Counted from the first letter of the stretch, positions 8,525 to 16,646 are shown. The stretch is DNA of 64,000 nt from an uncultured Faecalibacterium sp. (GCA_934548045.1 CAKTEM010000011.1:1-64000), one strand, 5' to 3'. Notes: generated by a model from the sequence alone, not told the origin. Numbers and translations: made by a program.

Positions 8525-8602
8525 TGGCGCCTCTTGCCTGACTCGAACAGGCGACACCCTGATTAACAGTCAGGTGCTCTAACCGACTGAGCTAAAGAGG
8601 CA
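8525..8602 (-). tRNA. tRNA-Asn (GTT)
   Basis: Full cloverleaf on the minus strand: acceptor TGCCTCT with AGAGGCG, anticodon loop CTGTTAA giving GTT, T arm GTTCGAGTC, encoded CCA at 8527-8525. Confidence 0.96.
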
Positions 8603-8642
8603 TCTATATAAAACGGCACATCACCGTTTTACTACTATAAAA

Positions 8643-8717
8643 TGGTGACCCGTACCGGAATCGAACCGATGTTAAAGGCGTGAGAGGCCTCTGTCTTAAC
8701 CGCTTGACCAACGGGCC
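8643..8717 (-). tRNA. tRNA-Glu (CTC)
   Basis: Cloverleaf on the minus strand: acceptor GGCCCGT with ACGGGTC, anticodon loop CTCTCAC giving CTC, T arm GGTTCGATTCC, encoded CCA. Upstream partner of tRNA-Asn, 40 bases away. Confidence 0.94.
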
Positions 8718-8828
8718 ATACGTCCATTTTGCATCGGGCTGTTTGCTCCCGACTCGCTTATTCTAGCATAGAGTCCGTCTTTTGTCAACAGGAAATTTCA
8801 AATTTTTTCAAAAAAGTTTTCGCGAGGC

Positions 8829-9452
8829 TCAAAACCAGCTCCGGGCGCGCTTTTTGGCGGCACCGAGGAAGACGCTCAGATAGACTGCAACGATATTTTC
8901 CGCCTCGTCCATCTCCATCTGCTGACGCTGCGGCAGGTCGCTCAGCTGGCCCTGATAGATGCAGTGCAGCTCCGGCAGCGAGGTGTAATCGTTCGGGTGT
9001 ATCAGAGTGCTGTGTTTGGGCAGGTCGAGGGAGCCGCTCTTCTGCAGAACTTCGCTGACGAACTGAGAGCAGAAGTAGTGCCGACGCCGCTTCCACCGGA
9101 TGTGCATGGCGCAGAGCAGCAGACCCAGCGAGTTGAACCGGTATAAATCGCCGTGGCTCATCATGTGTTCCGCCCGGCGGCGCGCACGGATGTAGGCTTC
9201 GTCCGAGACTTCCAGCGCGTAAAGGGCGCAGGGAATGTCTTCCCGAAGGCGGAAAACACCGCGGTTCAGATACTCCTTGCTCGGCCCGGCCGGGAACATG
9301 GTGTAGCCGTTTTTCCGGGTGGAGCTGTATAAGGTATTCAGATCCTCGTCAAAAGCGAGGGAGACATGGGTATACTTGGCTCCGGTGACGTGGTAGACCA
9401 GATTGGACAGCAGCGTTCCGGAACGGGTGAGAAAAATGTAAAGCGTTTTCAT
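8829..9452 (-). CDS. YiiX/NlpC-P60-like permuted papain-fold hydrolase
   Basis: 207-aa protein. A His in GAKYTHVSLAFD and a Cys in HYFCSQFVSEVL form the permuted Cys-His arrangement of the YiiX/YebB branch of NlpC/P60 proteins, which cleave amide or ester bonds in lipids or peptidoglycan-like substrates. There is no signal peptide, so it is likely cytoplasmic. ATG at 9452 has AAGGA seven bases upstream. A good promoter sits about 100 bases upstream. The true substrate is unknown. Confidence 0.75.
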   Translation of the reverse strand: MKTLYIFLTRSGTLLSNLVYHVTGAKYTHVSLAFDEDLNTLYSSTRKNGYTMFPAGPSKEYLNRGVFRLREDIPCALYALEVSDEAYIRARRRAEHMMSHGDLYRFNSLGLLLCAMHIRWKRRRHYFCSQFVSEVLQKSGSLDLPKHSTLIHPNDYTSLPELHCIYQGQLSDLPQRQQMEMDEAENIVAVYLSVFLGAAKKRARSWF

Positions 9453-9541
9453 GCAGAGTCCTTTATGTGATAAGTGCGGCCCTGCGCAGCGCAGGGCTGG
9501 AACAGTAAAATCAGATGGAACCGCTTGATGCGGTATTTTTA

Positions 9542-9570
9542 AGTATATCATAGCAAAAGAATCTTTGCCA
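9542..9570 (-). promoter_or_regulatory. Sigma-A-like promoter for the YiiX-like gene
   Basis: Minus strand TGGCAA, 17 bases, TATACT. In the 468-base intergenic stretch 9453-9920, the rest of which is AT-rich and shows only the pckA promoter and a small leader hairpin. Confidence 0.5.
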
Positions 9571-9776
9571 GTGGAAAACCACGAAAAATCGGTGAAAACA
9601 AAATTTGGAGATTTCTTGTATCCCTGCTTGCTAAAATTTTATCAAAGTTGCGATTTTTGGGTGCTATCCTTATTTTTCGTTTGTCAAAAGCCCGGATTTT
9701 TTCATGAAGTTACCGCAATCGACGAAGAATCTTAATGAAATTTGTTGCTTTTACAAGAACGAAATGCTCCACTTAG

Positions 9777-9804
9777 TTGATTTTGGTTGAAATTCATGTA
9801 TAAT
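9777..9804 (+). promoter_or_regulatory. Sigma-A-like promoter of pckA
   Basis: TTGATT, 16-base spacer, perfect TATAAT. The leader (about 110 bases) includes an imperfect hairpin around 9848-9873 but no recognisable riboswitch. Confidence 0.65.
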
Positions 9805-9920
9805 GATATACAGGAGAATACGCGTCAAGTATTTCTTCATTGCCTGTACAGCCCCTTTGGCTGAGGGTGCTGTGCCTTAAAAGGTATGATGATCTGAACG
9901 AAAGAAGAGGTATATCTATC

Positions 9921-11525
9921 ATGGCTAAGTTGGATCTGAGCAAGTATGGCATTACCGGCACGACTGAGGTCGTGTACAACCCCTCTTATGAGCAGCTGTT
10001 CGAGGAAGAGACCAAGCCCGAGCTGGAAGGCTACGAGAAGGGCCGGGTCAGCGAGCTGGGCGCAGTCAACGTTATGACCGGCATCTACACCGGCCGTTCT
10101 CCCAAGGATAAGTTCATCGTCATGGACGAGAACTCCAAGGACACCGTGTGGTGGACTTCTGACGAGTACAAGAACGACAACCATCCTGCTTCTCAGGAAG
10201 CATGGGCTGCCGTGAAGGAGATCGCCAAGAAGGAGCTGTCCAACAAGCGTCTGTATGTCGTCGATGCATTCTGCGGCGCAAACAAGGACACCCGTATGGC
10301 CGTCCGCTTCATCATGGAAGTGGCATGGCAGGCACACTTCGTCACCAACATGTTCATCAAGCCCACCGCTGAGGAGTTGGAGAACTTCGAGCCGGATTTC
10401 GTTGTCTACAACGCTTCCAAGGCAAAGGTCGAGAACTACAAGGAGCTGGGCCTGAACTCTGAGACTGCTGTCATGTTCAACATCACCAGCCACGAGCAGG
10501 TCATCGTCAACACCTGGTACGGCGGCGAGATGAAGAAGGGCATGTTCTCCATGATGAACTACTTCCTGCCGCTGAAGGGCATGGCTTCCATGCACTGCTC
10601 TGCCAACACCGATATGGACGGTAAGAACACCGCTATCTTCTTCGGTCTGTCCGGCACCGGCAAGACCACCCTGTCCACCGACCCGAAGCGTCTGCTGATC
10701 GGCGACGACGAGCATGGCTGGGATGACAACGGCGTCTTCAACTTCGAGGGCGGCTGCTACGCAAAGGTCATCAATCTGGATAAGGATTCCGAGCCGGATA
10801 TCTACAACGCCATCAAGCGCAACGCTCTGCTGGAGAACGTCACTCTGGACGAGAACGGCAAGATCGACTTCGCAGATAAGAGCGTGACCGAGAACACCCG
10901 TGTCTCCTATCCCATCAACCACATCCAGAACATCGTCCGTCCGATCTCTTCTGCACCTGCTGCAAAGAACGTCATCTTCCTGTCTGCTGATGCATTCGGC
11001 GTTCTGCCCCCGGTCTCCATCCTGACCCCGGAGCAGACCCAGTACTACTTCCTGTCCGGCTTTACCGCAAAGCTGGCAGGCACCGAGCGCGGCATCACCG
11101 AGCCCACCCCGACCTTCTCCGCTTGCTTCGGTCAGGCATTCCTCGAGCTGCACCCCACCAAGTACGCTGAGGAGCTGGTCAAGAAGATGAAGGCCAGCGG
11201 CGCAAAGGCTTATCTGGTCAATACCGGCTGGAACGGCACTGGCAAGCGCATCTCCATCAAGGATACCCGTGGTATCATCGACGCGATCCTGAGCGGTGCC
11301 ATCAACGAGGCTCCCACCAAGAAGATCCCCTACTTCGATTTCGAGGTTCCCACCGCACTGCCCGGTGTCGATCCTGCAATTCTGGATCCTCGCGATACTT
11401 ATGCTGACGCTTCCCAGTGGGAAGAGAAGGCAAAGGACCTGGCTGGCCGCTTCATCAAGAACTTCGCAAAGTACGAAGGCAACGAGCACGGCAAGGCTCT
11501 GGTTTCCGCAGGCCCTCAGCTGTAA
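9921..11525 (+). CDS. pckA: Phosphoenolpyruvate carboxykinase (ATP)
   Basis: 534-aa cytoplasmic enzyme interconverting oxaloacetate + ATP and PEP + CO2 + ADP. Kinase-1a P loop is GLSGTGKTTLST, followed by kinase-2 LIGDDEHGWDD; the N-terminal TGRSPKDKF segment holds the substrate-binding Arg. Length is normal for the ATP family. ATG at 9921 follows AGAAGAGG. In anaerobic gut Clostridia the reaction may run toward oxaloacetate, or feed PEP together with PpdK (46.1 kb) to the PTS (33 kb). Strong codon bias and a strong promoter fit high expression. Confidence 0.97.
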   Translation: MAKLDLSKYGITGTTEVVYNPSYEQLFEEETKPELEGYEKGRVSELGAVNVMTGIYTGRSPKDKFIVMDENSKDTVWWTSDEYKNDNHPASQEAWAAVKEIAKKELSNKRLYVVDAFCGANKDTRMAVRFIMEVAWQAHFVTNMFIKPTAEELENFEPDFVVYNASKAKVENYKELGLNSETAVMFNITSHEQVIVNTWYGGEMKKGMFSMMNYFLPLKGMASMHCSANTDMDGKNTAIFFGLSGTGKTTLSTDPKRLLIGDDEHGWDDNGVFNFEGGCYAKVINLDKDSEPDIYNAIKRNALLENVTLDENGKIDFADKSVTENTRVSYPINHIQNIVRPISSAPAAKNVIFLSADAFGVLPPVSILTPEQTQYYFLSGFTAKLAGTERGITEPTPTFSACFGQAFLELHPTKYAEELVKKMKASGAKAYLVNTGWNGTGKRISIKDTRGIIDAILSGAINEAPTKKIPYFDFEVPTALPGVDPAILDPRDTYADASQWEEKAKDLAGRFIKNFAKYEGNEHGKALVSAGPQL

Positions 11526-11580
11526 GCGCGGACAGCAAGGCATTTGAGAAACCTTTTGTTCAGAATATAAGATAAAACCA

Positions 11581-11623
11581 AAGCGGCTCTCACCACCCGG
11601 ATGATGGTGAGAGCCGCTTTTTT
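11581..11623 (+). terminator. Intrinsic terminator of pckA
   Basis: Stem AAGCGGCTCTCACC (11581-11594) with GGTGAGAGCCGCTT (11605-11618) followed by a T run. Confidence 0.92.
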
Positions 11624-11624
11624 C

Positions 11625-11653
11625 TTGTGCTTTGCTGAAATTTGTGTTATCCT
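11625..11653 (+). promoter_or_regulatory. Candidate promoter of the small hydrophobic (toxin-like) gene
   Basis: TTGTGC, 17 bases, TATCCT with TGT just before the -10. It begins right after the pckA terminator and would give a structured leader of about 160 bases before the ATG at 11821. Confidence 0.5.
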
Positions 11654-11783
11654 ATATCTGTCGCTGGCAACAGCGATAAAGGCACTGCACCCAAACGCAG
11701 GCGGCTAGGACTTTTACCGGTAACATTGTCTTGGGTTTTTCCCGAGTGATACCGGGAGGTCTACTTTTTTGCAAGTTATAAAT

Positions 11784-11812
11784 CCTCCCAAATGCTTTAT
11801 GCAGAAGGGAGG
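11784..11812 (+). promoter_or_regulatory. Ribosome binding site sequestered by an upstream complement
   Basis: CCTCCC (11784-11789) is perfectly complementary to the Shine-Dalgarno GGGAGG (11807-11812) of the next gene, with a 17-base loop. Such pairing would hold translation low, as known for type I toxin mRNAs. Confidence 0.6.
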
Positions 11813-11820
11813 GATGTCCA

Positions 11821-11961
11821 ATGAGTTCGATGGAAGTTTTGACCCTGGTGACCGTTCTGATTTCACTGCTCGCGCTGCTGGTCAGCGTTGTCAGCGTGAC
11901 GTTTACGATTACATGGACGATTTCCCACGATAAAAAGGACAATGACAAAACAAAAAAGTAA
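11821..11961 (+). CDS. Small hydrophobic peptide, putative holin-like type I toxin
   Basis: 46-aa peptide starting MSSMEVLTLVTVLIS with one long membrane segment (about residues 5-33) and a charged, Lys/Asp-rich tail ending in two lysines (HDKKDNDKTKK). Size, MEVLTL start, single helix and charged tail match the putative holin-like toxin (Hol-Tox) and TxpA/BsrG/Fst-style type I toxins. GGGAGG lies eight bases before the ATG. Supporting context: sequestered ribosome site, a stem-loop overlapping the 3' end, and a consensus antisense promoter just downstream. An ATG at 11814 opens a different 39-codon frame but is one base from the ribosome site and gives no hydrophobic protein. Toxicity is inferred. 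Confidence 0.72.
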   Translation: MSSMEVLTLVTVLISLLALLVSVVSVTFTITWTISHDKKDNDKTKK

Positions 11962-11999
11962 CCGCCTCAACCTCACAAACTGAGCGGTTACTTTTTGTT
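11949..11999. terminator. Long bidirectional terminator at the end of the toxin-like gene
   Basis: A long stem pairs 11949-11969 with 11981-11999 (about 19 pairs, two bulges) with A/T runs at both ends; it includes the last codons and stop of the 46-aa gene. It can end both the sense mRNA and a converging antisense RNA. Confidence 0.8.
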
Positions 12000-12044
12000 A
12001 CCAACCGGTAAGAGGCCAGCCGTTTGTGGGCAGTGCCTTTTCCT
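11949..12044 (-). ncRNA. Predicted cis-antisense RNA (type I antitoxin candidate)
   Basis: A near-perfect minus-strand promoter (12079-12051) predicts an RNA starting near 12044 and ending at the shared terminator, about 95 nt. It would overlap the 3' end of the toxin-like mRNA and cover the right arm of the inverted repeat. It contains no convincing reading frame. Convergent sense/antisense RNAs sharing a bidirectional terminator are the architecture of the par/Fst, txpA/RatA and bsrG/SR4 loci. Confidence 0.6.
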
Positions 12045-12050
12045 ATCCTC

Positions 12051-12079
12051 AGTATAGAAGAAATGCTGTGTTTTGTCAA
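12051..12079 (-). promoter_or_regulatory. Strong minus-strand promoter for the antisense RNA
   Basis: Minus strand consensus TTGACA (12079-12074), exactly 17 bases, TATACT (12056-12051). No protein-coding gene starts downstream of it on that strand. Confidence 0.8.
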
Positions 12080-12128
12080 GCAAAATCAACATTATCAGGT
12101 TCAATGTTTCAGGTAAACGAAGCGTCGA

Positions 12129-12157
12129 TTGTACTTTTCCACGGTTTATGCTAGGAT
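12129..12157 (+). promoter_or_regulatory. Promoter of the XRE regulator gene
   Basis: TTGTAC, 17 bases, TAGGAT, ending 23 bases before the ATG at 12180. Confidence 0.45.
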
Positions 12158-12179
12158 TGTGGAAAAGGAGGCGGATGGA

Positions 12180-12845
12180 ATGGACGCAAAAACCTTTGGT
12201 GCGTTTCTGGCACGGATGCGCAAAGAACAGAGCATGACGCAGGCAGAGCTTGCGGAACAGCTCCATGTGACAGATAAGGCTGTTTCTCGCTGGGAACGTG
12301 GTGTTGGGCTGCCCGATGTGAATCTTCTGGAACCACTGGCGCAGGCGTTGGGGCTTTCATTGGCAGACCTGATGCACTGCCGCGACCCGAAAGAAGAGGA
12401 GCCGGAACAGACGACGCTTGAGGACTTTCTGACGATGCTCCGGCGGCAGAAAACGCTGGACTGGCGGTCGGTCCGGCTGGCGATGTTCTGGCTGAGTGTG
12501 CTTTTTGGGGCCTGTGGTCTGCTTCTCTGCCCGGAGAAAATCGTAGTCCAGTGGAGTATCCATAACGCAGGGATGTTTCCATCGAATGAGATGCTGTCGA
12601 TCGTGACTTTTCCGCTTCTGATCGTGGGCGAGTTCTTTGCGCTGGAACTCTGGAATATGTATGAACAGTTCGGGCTGTTCCGTAAATGGGGCGAGAAAAA
12701 CGCAGTCATTACCCGGTCACTGATGTATGGCTCACCCTTTATGCGCTGGGTGAAGATTGGGTTTGACTTCTTTTTCTTCTTCACCTGCGGCTTTTTGATC
12801 CCGGCGATGGAGTTCGTCTTCATTCTGGCGAATAGGAGATTTTGA
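12180..12845 (+). CDS. XRE-family regulator with C-terminal membrane segments
   Basis: 221-aa protein. Residues 1-60 form a Cro/C1 HTH (MRKEQSMTQAELAEQLHVTD then KAVSRWERGVGLPD). A linker is followed by four hydrophobic stretches (LAMFWLSVLFGACGLLL, IVTFPLLIVGEFFAL, FFFFFTCGFLIPAMEFVFIL). ATG at 12180 is chosen for AAAAGGAGG upstream. Same broad type as the protein at 5750-6748 but shorter and not closely similar. Signal and targets unknown; it is adjacent to, but transcribed away from, the antisense promoter. Confidence 0.86.
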   Translation: MDAKTFGAFLARMRKEQSMTQAELAEQLHVTDKAVSRWERGVGLPDVNLLEPLAQALGLSLADLMHCRDPKEEEPEQTTLEDFLTMLRRQKTLDWRSVRLAMFWLSVLFGACGLLLCPEKIVVQWSIHNAGMFPSNEMLSIVTFPLLIVGEFFALELWNMYEQFGLFRKWGEKNAVITRSLMYGSPFMRWVKIGFDFFFFFTCGFLIPAMEFVFILANRRF

Positions 12846-12964
12846 AAAGCCATTGTAAAATCCAAATTGTTTAATCTCTGTTCAATCTTTTTTCGGAAAA
12901 GGCGTTATAATAAAATAGAGAAAGCTCCTGTGGGAGCGGCCAAACAGAAAAGAGGAGTGCGGAG

Positions 12965-13495
12965 ATGAAAGCGGAACTGGACTTTTTGGATCTTCTACAG
13001 CGGCTACATTCGCCGGAACTGGACGATATCATGTGCTTTATCACCAAGCTGGGCGATGCCGGCATGGTCTGGATCGTGGTGTGCGCAGCACTGTTTATTT
13101 ATCCGAAGACCCGGCGGTGCAGTCTGGCGGTCGGGCTTGCGCTGATTTTTGATGCCATCCTCTGCAATGTTGTCCTGAAACCGGCGTTCTGCAGGGTGCG
13201 GCCCTGCGATGTCAACAATGCGGTCAGCTTACTTATCCCACGCCCAAGCGACTATTCTTTCCCGTCCGGACATACGGCGGCATCTTTCGCGGTCGTGTCG
13301 GCATTGTTCTTCGCAGGCGAACAGAAGCTCTGCCTCTCGTCGCTGGTGCTGGCCGGACTCATTGCATTTTCCCGGATGTACCTCTATGTCCACTACCCGA
13401 CCGATATTCTGGGCGGTGTGCTGGTCGGCTGGGTGTCCGGTGTGGTCGGAAACTGGGCGGCAAAAGCGATTTTCCGGATGACGATACATTCATAA
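12965..13495 (+). CDS. PAP2-superfamily membrane phosphatase
   Basis: 176-aa integral membrane phosphatase with all three PAP2 signature blocks: KPAFCRVRP, FPSGHTAA and SRMYLYVHYPTD. The second and third carry the catalytic histidines. Hydrophobic segments flank them. Family members dephosphorylate lipid phosphates such as undecaprenyl pyrophosphate or phosphatidylglycerol phosphate, recycling the wall-lipid carrier. GAGGAG stands upstream of the ATG, and a strong terminator follows. Confidence 0.92.
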   Translation: MKAELDFLDLLQRLHSPELDDIMCFITKLGDAGMVWIVVCAALFIYPKTRRCSLAVGLALIFDAILCNVVLKPAFCRVRPCDVNNAVSLLIPRPSDYSFPSGHTAASFAVVSALFFAGEQKLCLSSLVLAGLIAFSRMYLYVHYPTDILGGVLVGWVSGVVGNWAAKAIFRMTIHS

Positions 13496-13511
13496 ATATA
13501 AAAATCAAAAA

Positions 13512-13553
13512 CAGAACGCTCTCCTGCTTTTACACAGGAGAGCGTTCTGTTTT
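13512..13553. terminator. Bidirectional intrinsic terminator
   Basis: 15-bp perfect stem CAGAACGCTCTCCTG (13512-13526) with its complement at 13535-13549, A run before, T run after. Lies between the convergent PAP2 and GtrA genes. Confidence 0.92.
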
Positions 13554-13589
13554 GCAATGATGAAGAAGAAAATGAAAAATGAGAATGGC

Positions 13590-14150
13590 TTAATTCTTGG
13601 CATTTTCTGCTTCCGGGAAGATGACCTTGTTCACGAAGAAGAAGATCACCATCGAGATGCCGCCGTTGAGCAGGGTTGTGCCGATGTTGTAGATGAAGTC
13701 CGGCACCAGCAGGCCGGCCACGGCGACCCAGACGCAGTTGATGGAGTTGACGATGCAGGTGATGACGCAGAAAGCTGCAACGTACCAGCCAATCTGTTTG
13801 GCGAGGTTGCCTTTGCTGCGGAACACGAAATTGCGCTGGATGGGGAAGTTGATGCACTCGCCGATGACCATTGCGACCATGTAGGCGCAGAAGTAGGGCA
13901 GACCGCCGTGTGCCGCGTCATAGCCGAGGATGTTCCACTTGAACGTCTCGCCGAAGAGGGTCACGTCGATGCCCGGCCAGCCGAAATCGACCACCGGCAG
14001 GCTGGCAAACGCTTTGGGCAGGAACTGCAGCAGCAGATACTTGAAAACCGTGATAAGGTTCGAGACGATGACGAATAGGCCGCCCTCCCGTACCCATTTT
14101 GCCGCGGCCGGATGCTTGGCCGCAAAGTCGTTCCAGAAATTCACAGACAT
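13590..14150 (-). CDS. GtrA-family membrane protein
   Basis: 186-aa GtrA-like protein with four membrane segments (GGLFVIVSNLITVFKYLLL, YFCAYMVAMVIGECINF, WYVAAFCVITCIVNSINC, NGGISMVIFFFVNKVIF) and the family hallmark INFPIQRNFVFRSKG between helices. GtrA proteins are thought to flip polyprenyl-linked sugars across the membrane for wall or lipopolysaccharide glycosylation. Start ATG at 14150 is directly behind GGGGAGGA. Only ten bases after the GH3 stop, so co-transcribed with the glucosidases. Confidence 0.85.
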   Translation of the reverse strand: MSVNFWNDFAAKHPAAAKWVREGGLFVIVSNLITVFKYLLLQFLPKAFASLPVVDFGWPGIDVTLFGETFKWNILGYDAAHGGLPYFCAYMVAMVIGECINFPIQRNFVFRSKGNLAKQIGWYVAAFCVITCIVNSINCVWVAVAGLLVPDFIYNIGTTLLNGGISMVIFFFVNKVIFPEAENAKN

Positions 14151-14160
14151 TCCTCCCCTT

Positions 14161-16578
14161 TTACGCTTCGTGCAGATGGCGTTCCATCTGTCCGTTGAGA
14201 ATGATGTTCTTGACAAGCTCGTAGATGACCCGGAGCAGGCCGACCACCCAGAAGCCTTTCAGCTCCCACACGATGCCGTCCACCATTCCCATGCTGACTG
14301 CGCCGTTCGTCATTTTGGCGAGGGCGCGGAGGGGCATGTTGTACTGGAACAGGATGTTCAGATCGGGTTTGCCGTTCCGGATGCTCCGGTTCAACAGGAA
14401 GGTCAGCACCGCCCAGACTAGCCAGCCCAGCGGACTCCGGCCATGATTCAGCTCGCCGAGGGTCATGTTCCGGTCGATTCTGATCTTGTCTTCCGGGATG
14501 GCGTGACCCAGCAGGGCGGCGAATTCCTTGTCGGTGACGTGGGTGACGTCGCCGGTCTGGTAGTGGACGAGGGCCAGCTCAGCGACCGGGTTCTCCGCGC
14601 CGGTGCCGTTGACAAGAACGGTCGCCTTGAGCCGGATATCCTCGCAGGACGCGCCGACCCAAAGCTCATAATTGCCGCCCTCGATCTCCCACTGGTTCGT
14701 CTGGATGTTCCAATAGCGGAACGCTTTATCATCCAGCGGAATCGTCACGGTCTTGCTCTCACCGGGCGCAAGCTGGACTTTCGCGAAGCCTTTCAGCTCC
14801 TGCGCAGGCCGAAAAATTTTCGCGTCCGGCTTTGCGACGTAGAGCTGAATCGTCTCCGCACCGGCGCAGCTGCCGGTATTTTTGACCGTGAGGGTCACGC
14901 CGCCGGCGGATGCTTTCAGGTCGCTGTAAGCAAAGGTGGTGTAGCTCAGGCCGTAGCCGAACGGGAACGCCACCGGCACGCCTGCGGTCTGGTAGTAGCG
15001 GTAGCCGACGTACAGCCCCTCCCGGTACTCGACCGTGCGGCCGTCGCCTGCGAAGTTGTCCTTTGCAGGGGTCTCGGTGTAGGCATTCGCCCACGTTTCC
15101 GCCAGCTTTCCGCTGGGGCAGAGCTTGCCGGTCAGGACGTCCAGCATCGCGCCTGCGCCGGCCTGACCGCCCAAGGCACCGTAAACCAATGCCCGGCAGT
15201 TTTTCAGCCACGGCGTCTCGAGGGATGCACCTGCGCTCAGCAGGACGACCACGTTCGGGTTGACGGCAGAGATGGCGTCCAGCAGCTCGAGCTGGTTTGC
15301 GGCCAGCTCCATGTCGGCGCGGTCGATGCCCTCGCTCTCTTTAATTTCGTCCAGACCGAGGCAGAGCAGGACGACGTTTGCCTGTTTTGCCAGCGCAACA
15401 GCCTCGGCTTTTTTTGCGGCGTCCGGCTTGCCCTGCCGGTCGAAACCGGTGGCAAAGCCGACGCTTTTCAGGCCGCTTGCGTCCAGATGCTCGAGCAGAG
15501 AATCCACCTTGATGGAGTTGACCGCACTCGAACCGGCTCCCTGATACCGGGGCGTCTCGGCAAAGTCGCCGATGACGGCGACGCTTTCGCCTGCGGTGAG
15601 CGGCAGAAGCTGGCCGTCGTTCTTGAGCAGAACGATACTCTCGGCGGCGGCACGGCGTGCCAGCGCGTGGTGAGCGTCGGCGTCAAACGTCCGGGGTGAC
15701 TGCTCCACGGCGTCGTGGGTGGTGAAGACCAGTTCCAGAACCTCGTCCAGCCGGGCGTCCACGTCGGATTCGCTGATCTTGCCGCTCTTCACAGCGGCCA
15801 TCAGCTCCCGGATGGAGTCGTTGCCCGGGCAGGGCATTTCCAGCGCGGAGCCGTTTTTCACGCCGAGGGCGTGGTCGTTGGAGCCGCCCCAGTCGGTGAC
15901 GACCATGCCGTCAAAGCCCCAGTCCTCGCGCAGGATATCCATCAGCAGATGCCGGTTCTCGTTGGCGTAGGTGCCGTTGATGAGGTTGTAGGAGGACATG
16001 ATGCTCTTGGGATGCGCCTCTTTCACGACCATCTCGAAGCCGGTCAGATACAGCTCACGCAGGGTGCGCTCGTCCACGATGGAGTCCGACGCCATCCGGC
16101 GGAGTTCCTGACTGTTGACCGCGAAGTGCTTGGGGCAGGCGGAGATGCCGTTTTTCTGGATGCCGCGCACATACCCGGCGGCCATTTTGCCCGAGAGGTA
16201 GGGGTCCTCGGAGAAATACTCGAAGTTGCGGCCGCAGAGGGGGCTGCGCTTGATGTTCAGGCCGGGGCCGAGCAGAACGGCGACTTCCTGCGCGGCGGCT
16301 TCCTCGCCCAGAGCCTCGCCGATCTCTTCGGCAAGGACGGTATCCCAGCTGCACGCGACGGTGGCCGACGGCGGAAAGCAGGTGGCAGGCAGCGAGGGGT
16401 TCAGGCCGAGATGGTCAGCGGCACCGGCCTGCTTGCGCACACCGTTCGGGCCGTCGGACAGGGTGATGGCCGGGATGCCTTTGCTCGGAAACGCCCGGGT
16501 GGTAAATGTTCCACCGCCGGACAGCAGGGCGCATTTTTGCTCCAAGTTTAATTTTTGGATGATATCTGCGTGTTTCAT
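14161..16578 (-). CDS. Glycoside hydrolase family 3 beta-glucosidase-type enzyme
   Basis: 805-aa cytoplasmic enzyme with no signal peptide. Order: GH3 N-terminal barrel (ITLSDGPNGVRKQ; KRSPLCGRNFEYFSEDP; CPKHFAVNSQE; nucleophile Asp in GMVVTDWGGSNDH), GH3 C-terminal domain (SIVLLKNDGQLLPL; SEGIDRADMEL), fibronectin-III-like domain (FPFGYGLSYTTF; VKNTGSCAGAE). About 100 extra residues at the C terminus (from MTLGELNHGRSP) carry hydrophobic stretches and are not part of the standard fold; their role is unknown. CAGGAG precedes the ATG. Follows a second GH3 gene and precedes GtrA on one strand, suggesting a glycan-use unit. Confidence 0.93.
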   Translation of the reverse strand: MKHADIIQKLNLEQKCALLSGGGTFTTRAFPSKGIPAITLSDGPNGVRKQAGAADHLGLNPSLPATCFPPSATVACSWDTVLAEEIGEALGEEAAAQEVAVLLGPGLNIKRSPLCGRNFEYFSEDPYLSGKMAAGYVRGIQKNGISACPKHFAVNSQELRRMASDSIVDERTLRELYLTGFEMVVKEAHPKSIMSSYNLINGTYANENRHLLMDILREDWGFDGMVVTDWGGSNDHALGVKNGSALEMPCPGNDSIRELMAAVKSGKISESDVDARLDEVLELVFTTHDAVEQSPRTFDADAHHALARRAAAESIVLLKNDGQLLPLTAGESVAVIGDFAETPRYQGAGSSAVNSIKVDSLLEHLDASGLKSVGFATGFDRQGKPDAAKKAEAVALAKQANVVLLCLGLDEIKESEGIDRADMELAANQLELLDAISAVNPNVVVLLSAGASLETPWLKNCRALVYGALGGQAGAGAMLDVLTGKLCPSGKLAETWANAYTETPAKDNFAGDGRTVEYREGLYVGYRYYQTAGVPVAFPFGYGLSYTTFAYSDLKASAGGVTLTVKNTGSCAGAETIQLYVAKPDAKIFRPAQELKGFAKVQLAPGESKTVTIPLDDKAFRYWNIQTNQWEIEGGNYELWVGASCEDIRLKATVLVNGTGAENPVAELALVHYQTGDVTHVTDKEFAALLGHAIPEDKIRIDRNMTLGELNHGRSPLGWLVWAVLTFLLNRSIRNGKPDLNILFQYNMPLRALAKMTNGAVSMGMVDGIVWELKGFWVVGLLRVIYELVKNIILNGQMERHLHEA

Positions 16579-16602
16579 GGACTGCTCCTGATAACAAAGA
16601 AA

Positions 16603-16629
16603 GGGGGCAGGCGTTGGCCTGCCGCCCTC
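16603..16629 (-). terminator. Intergenic hairpin between the two GH3 genes
   Basis: GGCAGGC pairs with GCCTGCC in the 68-base gap. Only a weak T-rich tail follows on the minus strand, so it may stabilise or partly terminate the upstream message rather than end it. Confidence 0.45.
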
Positions 16630-16646
16630 TCTGGTTTTGGTGTTAC

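Larger units (their letters stand above)
11677..12041. repeat. Imperfect inverted repeat bracketing the small toxin-like gene
   Basis: The left arm 11677-11724 (starts AAAGGCACTGC, ends TTACCGGTAAC) recurs inverted as the right arm 11997-12041 (GTTACCAACCGGTAAG ... GCAGTGCCTTTT). Match is strong at both ends and patchy in the middle. A transcript crossing the locus could pair its 5' and 3' ends, and the antisense RNA would start exactly at the outer edge of the right arm. Confidence 0.7.

Noticed and set aside
9805..9920. Riboswitch in the pckA leader
   Set aside because: Only one imperfect hairpin and no conserved core recognised.
9837..11543. 568-codon minus-strand frame opposite pckA
   Set aside because: Same cause: codon bias of a highly expressed gene leaves the opposite strand free of stops. 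PckA is unmistakable.
11814..11933. 39-codon frame starting at ATG 11814
   Set aside because: One base from the Shine-Dalgarno and gives a polar product; the 11821 frame has ideal spacing and a membrane peptide.
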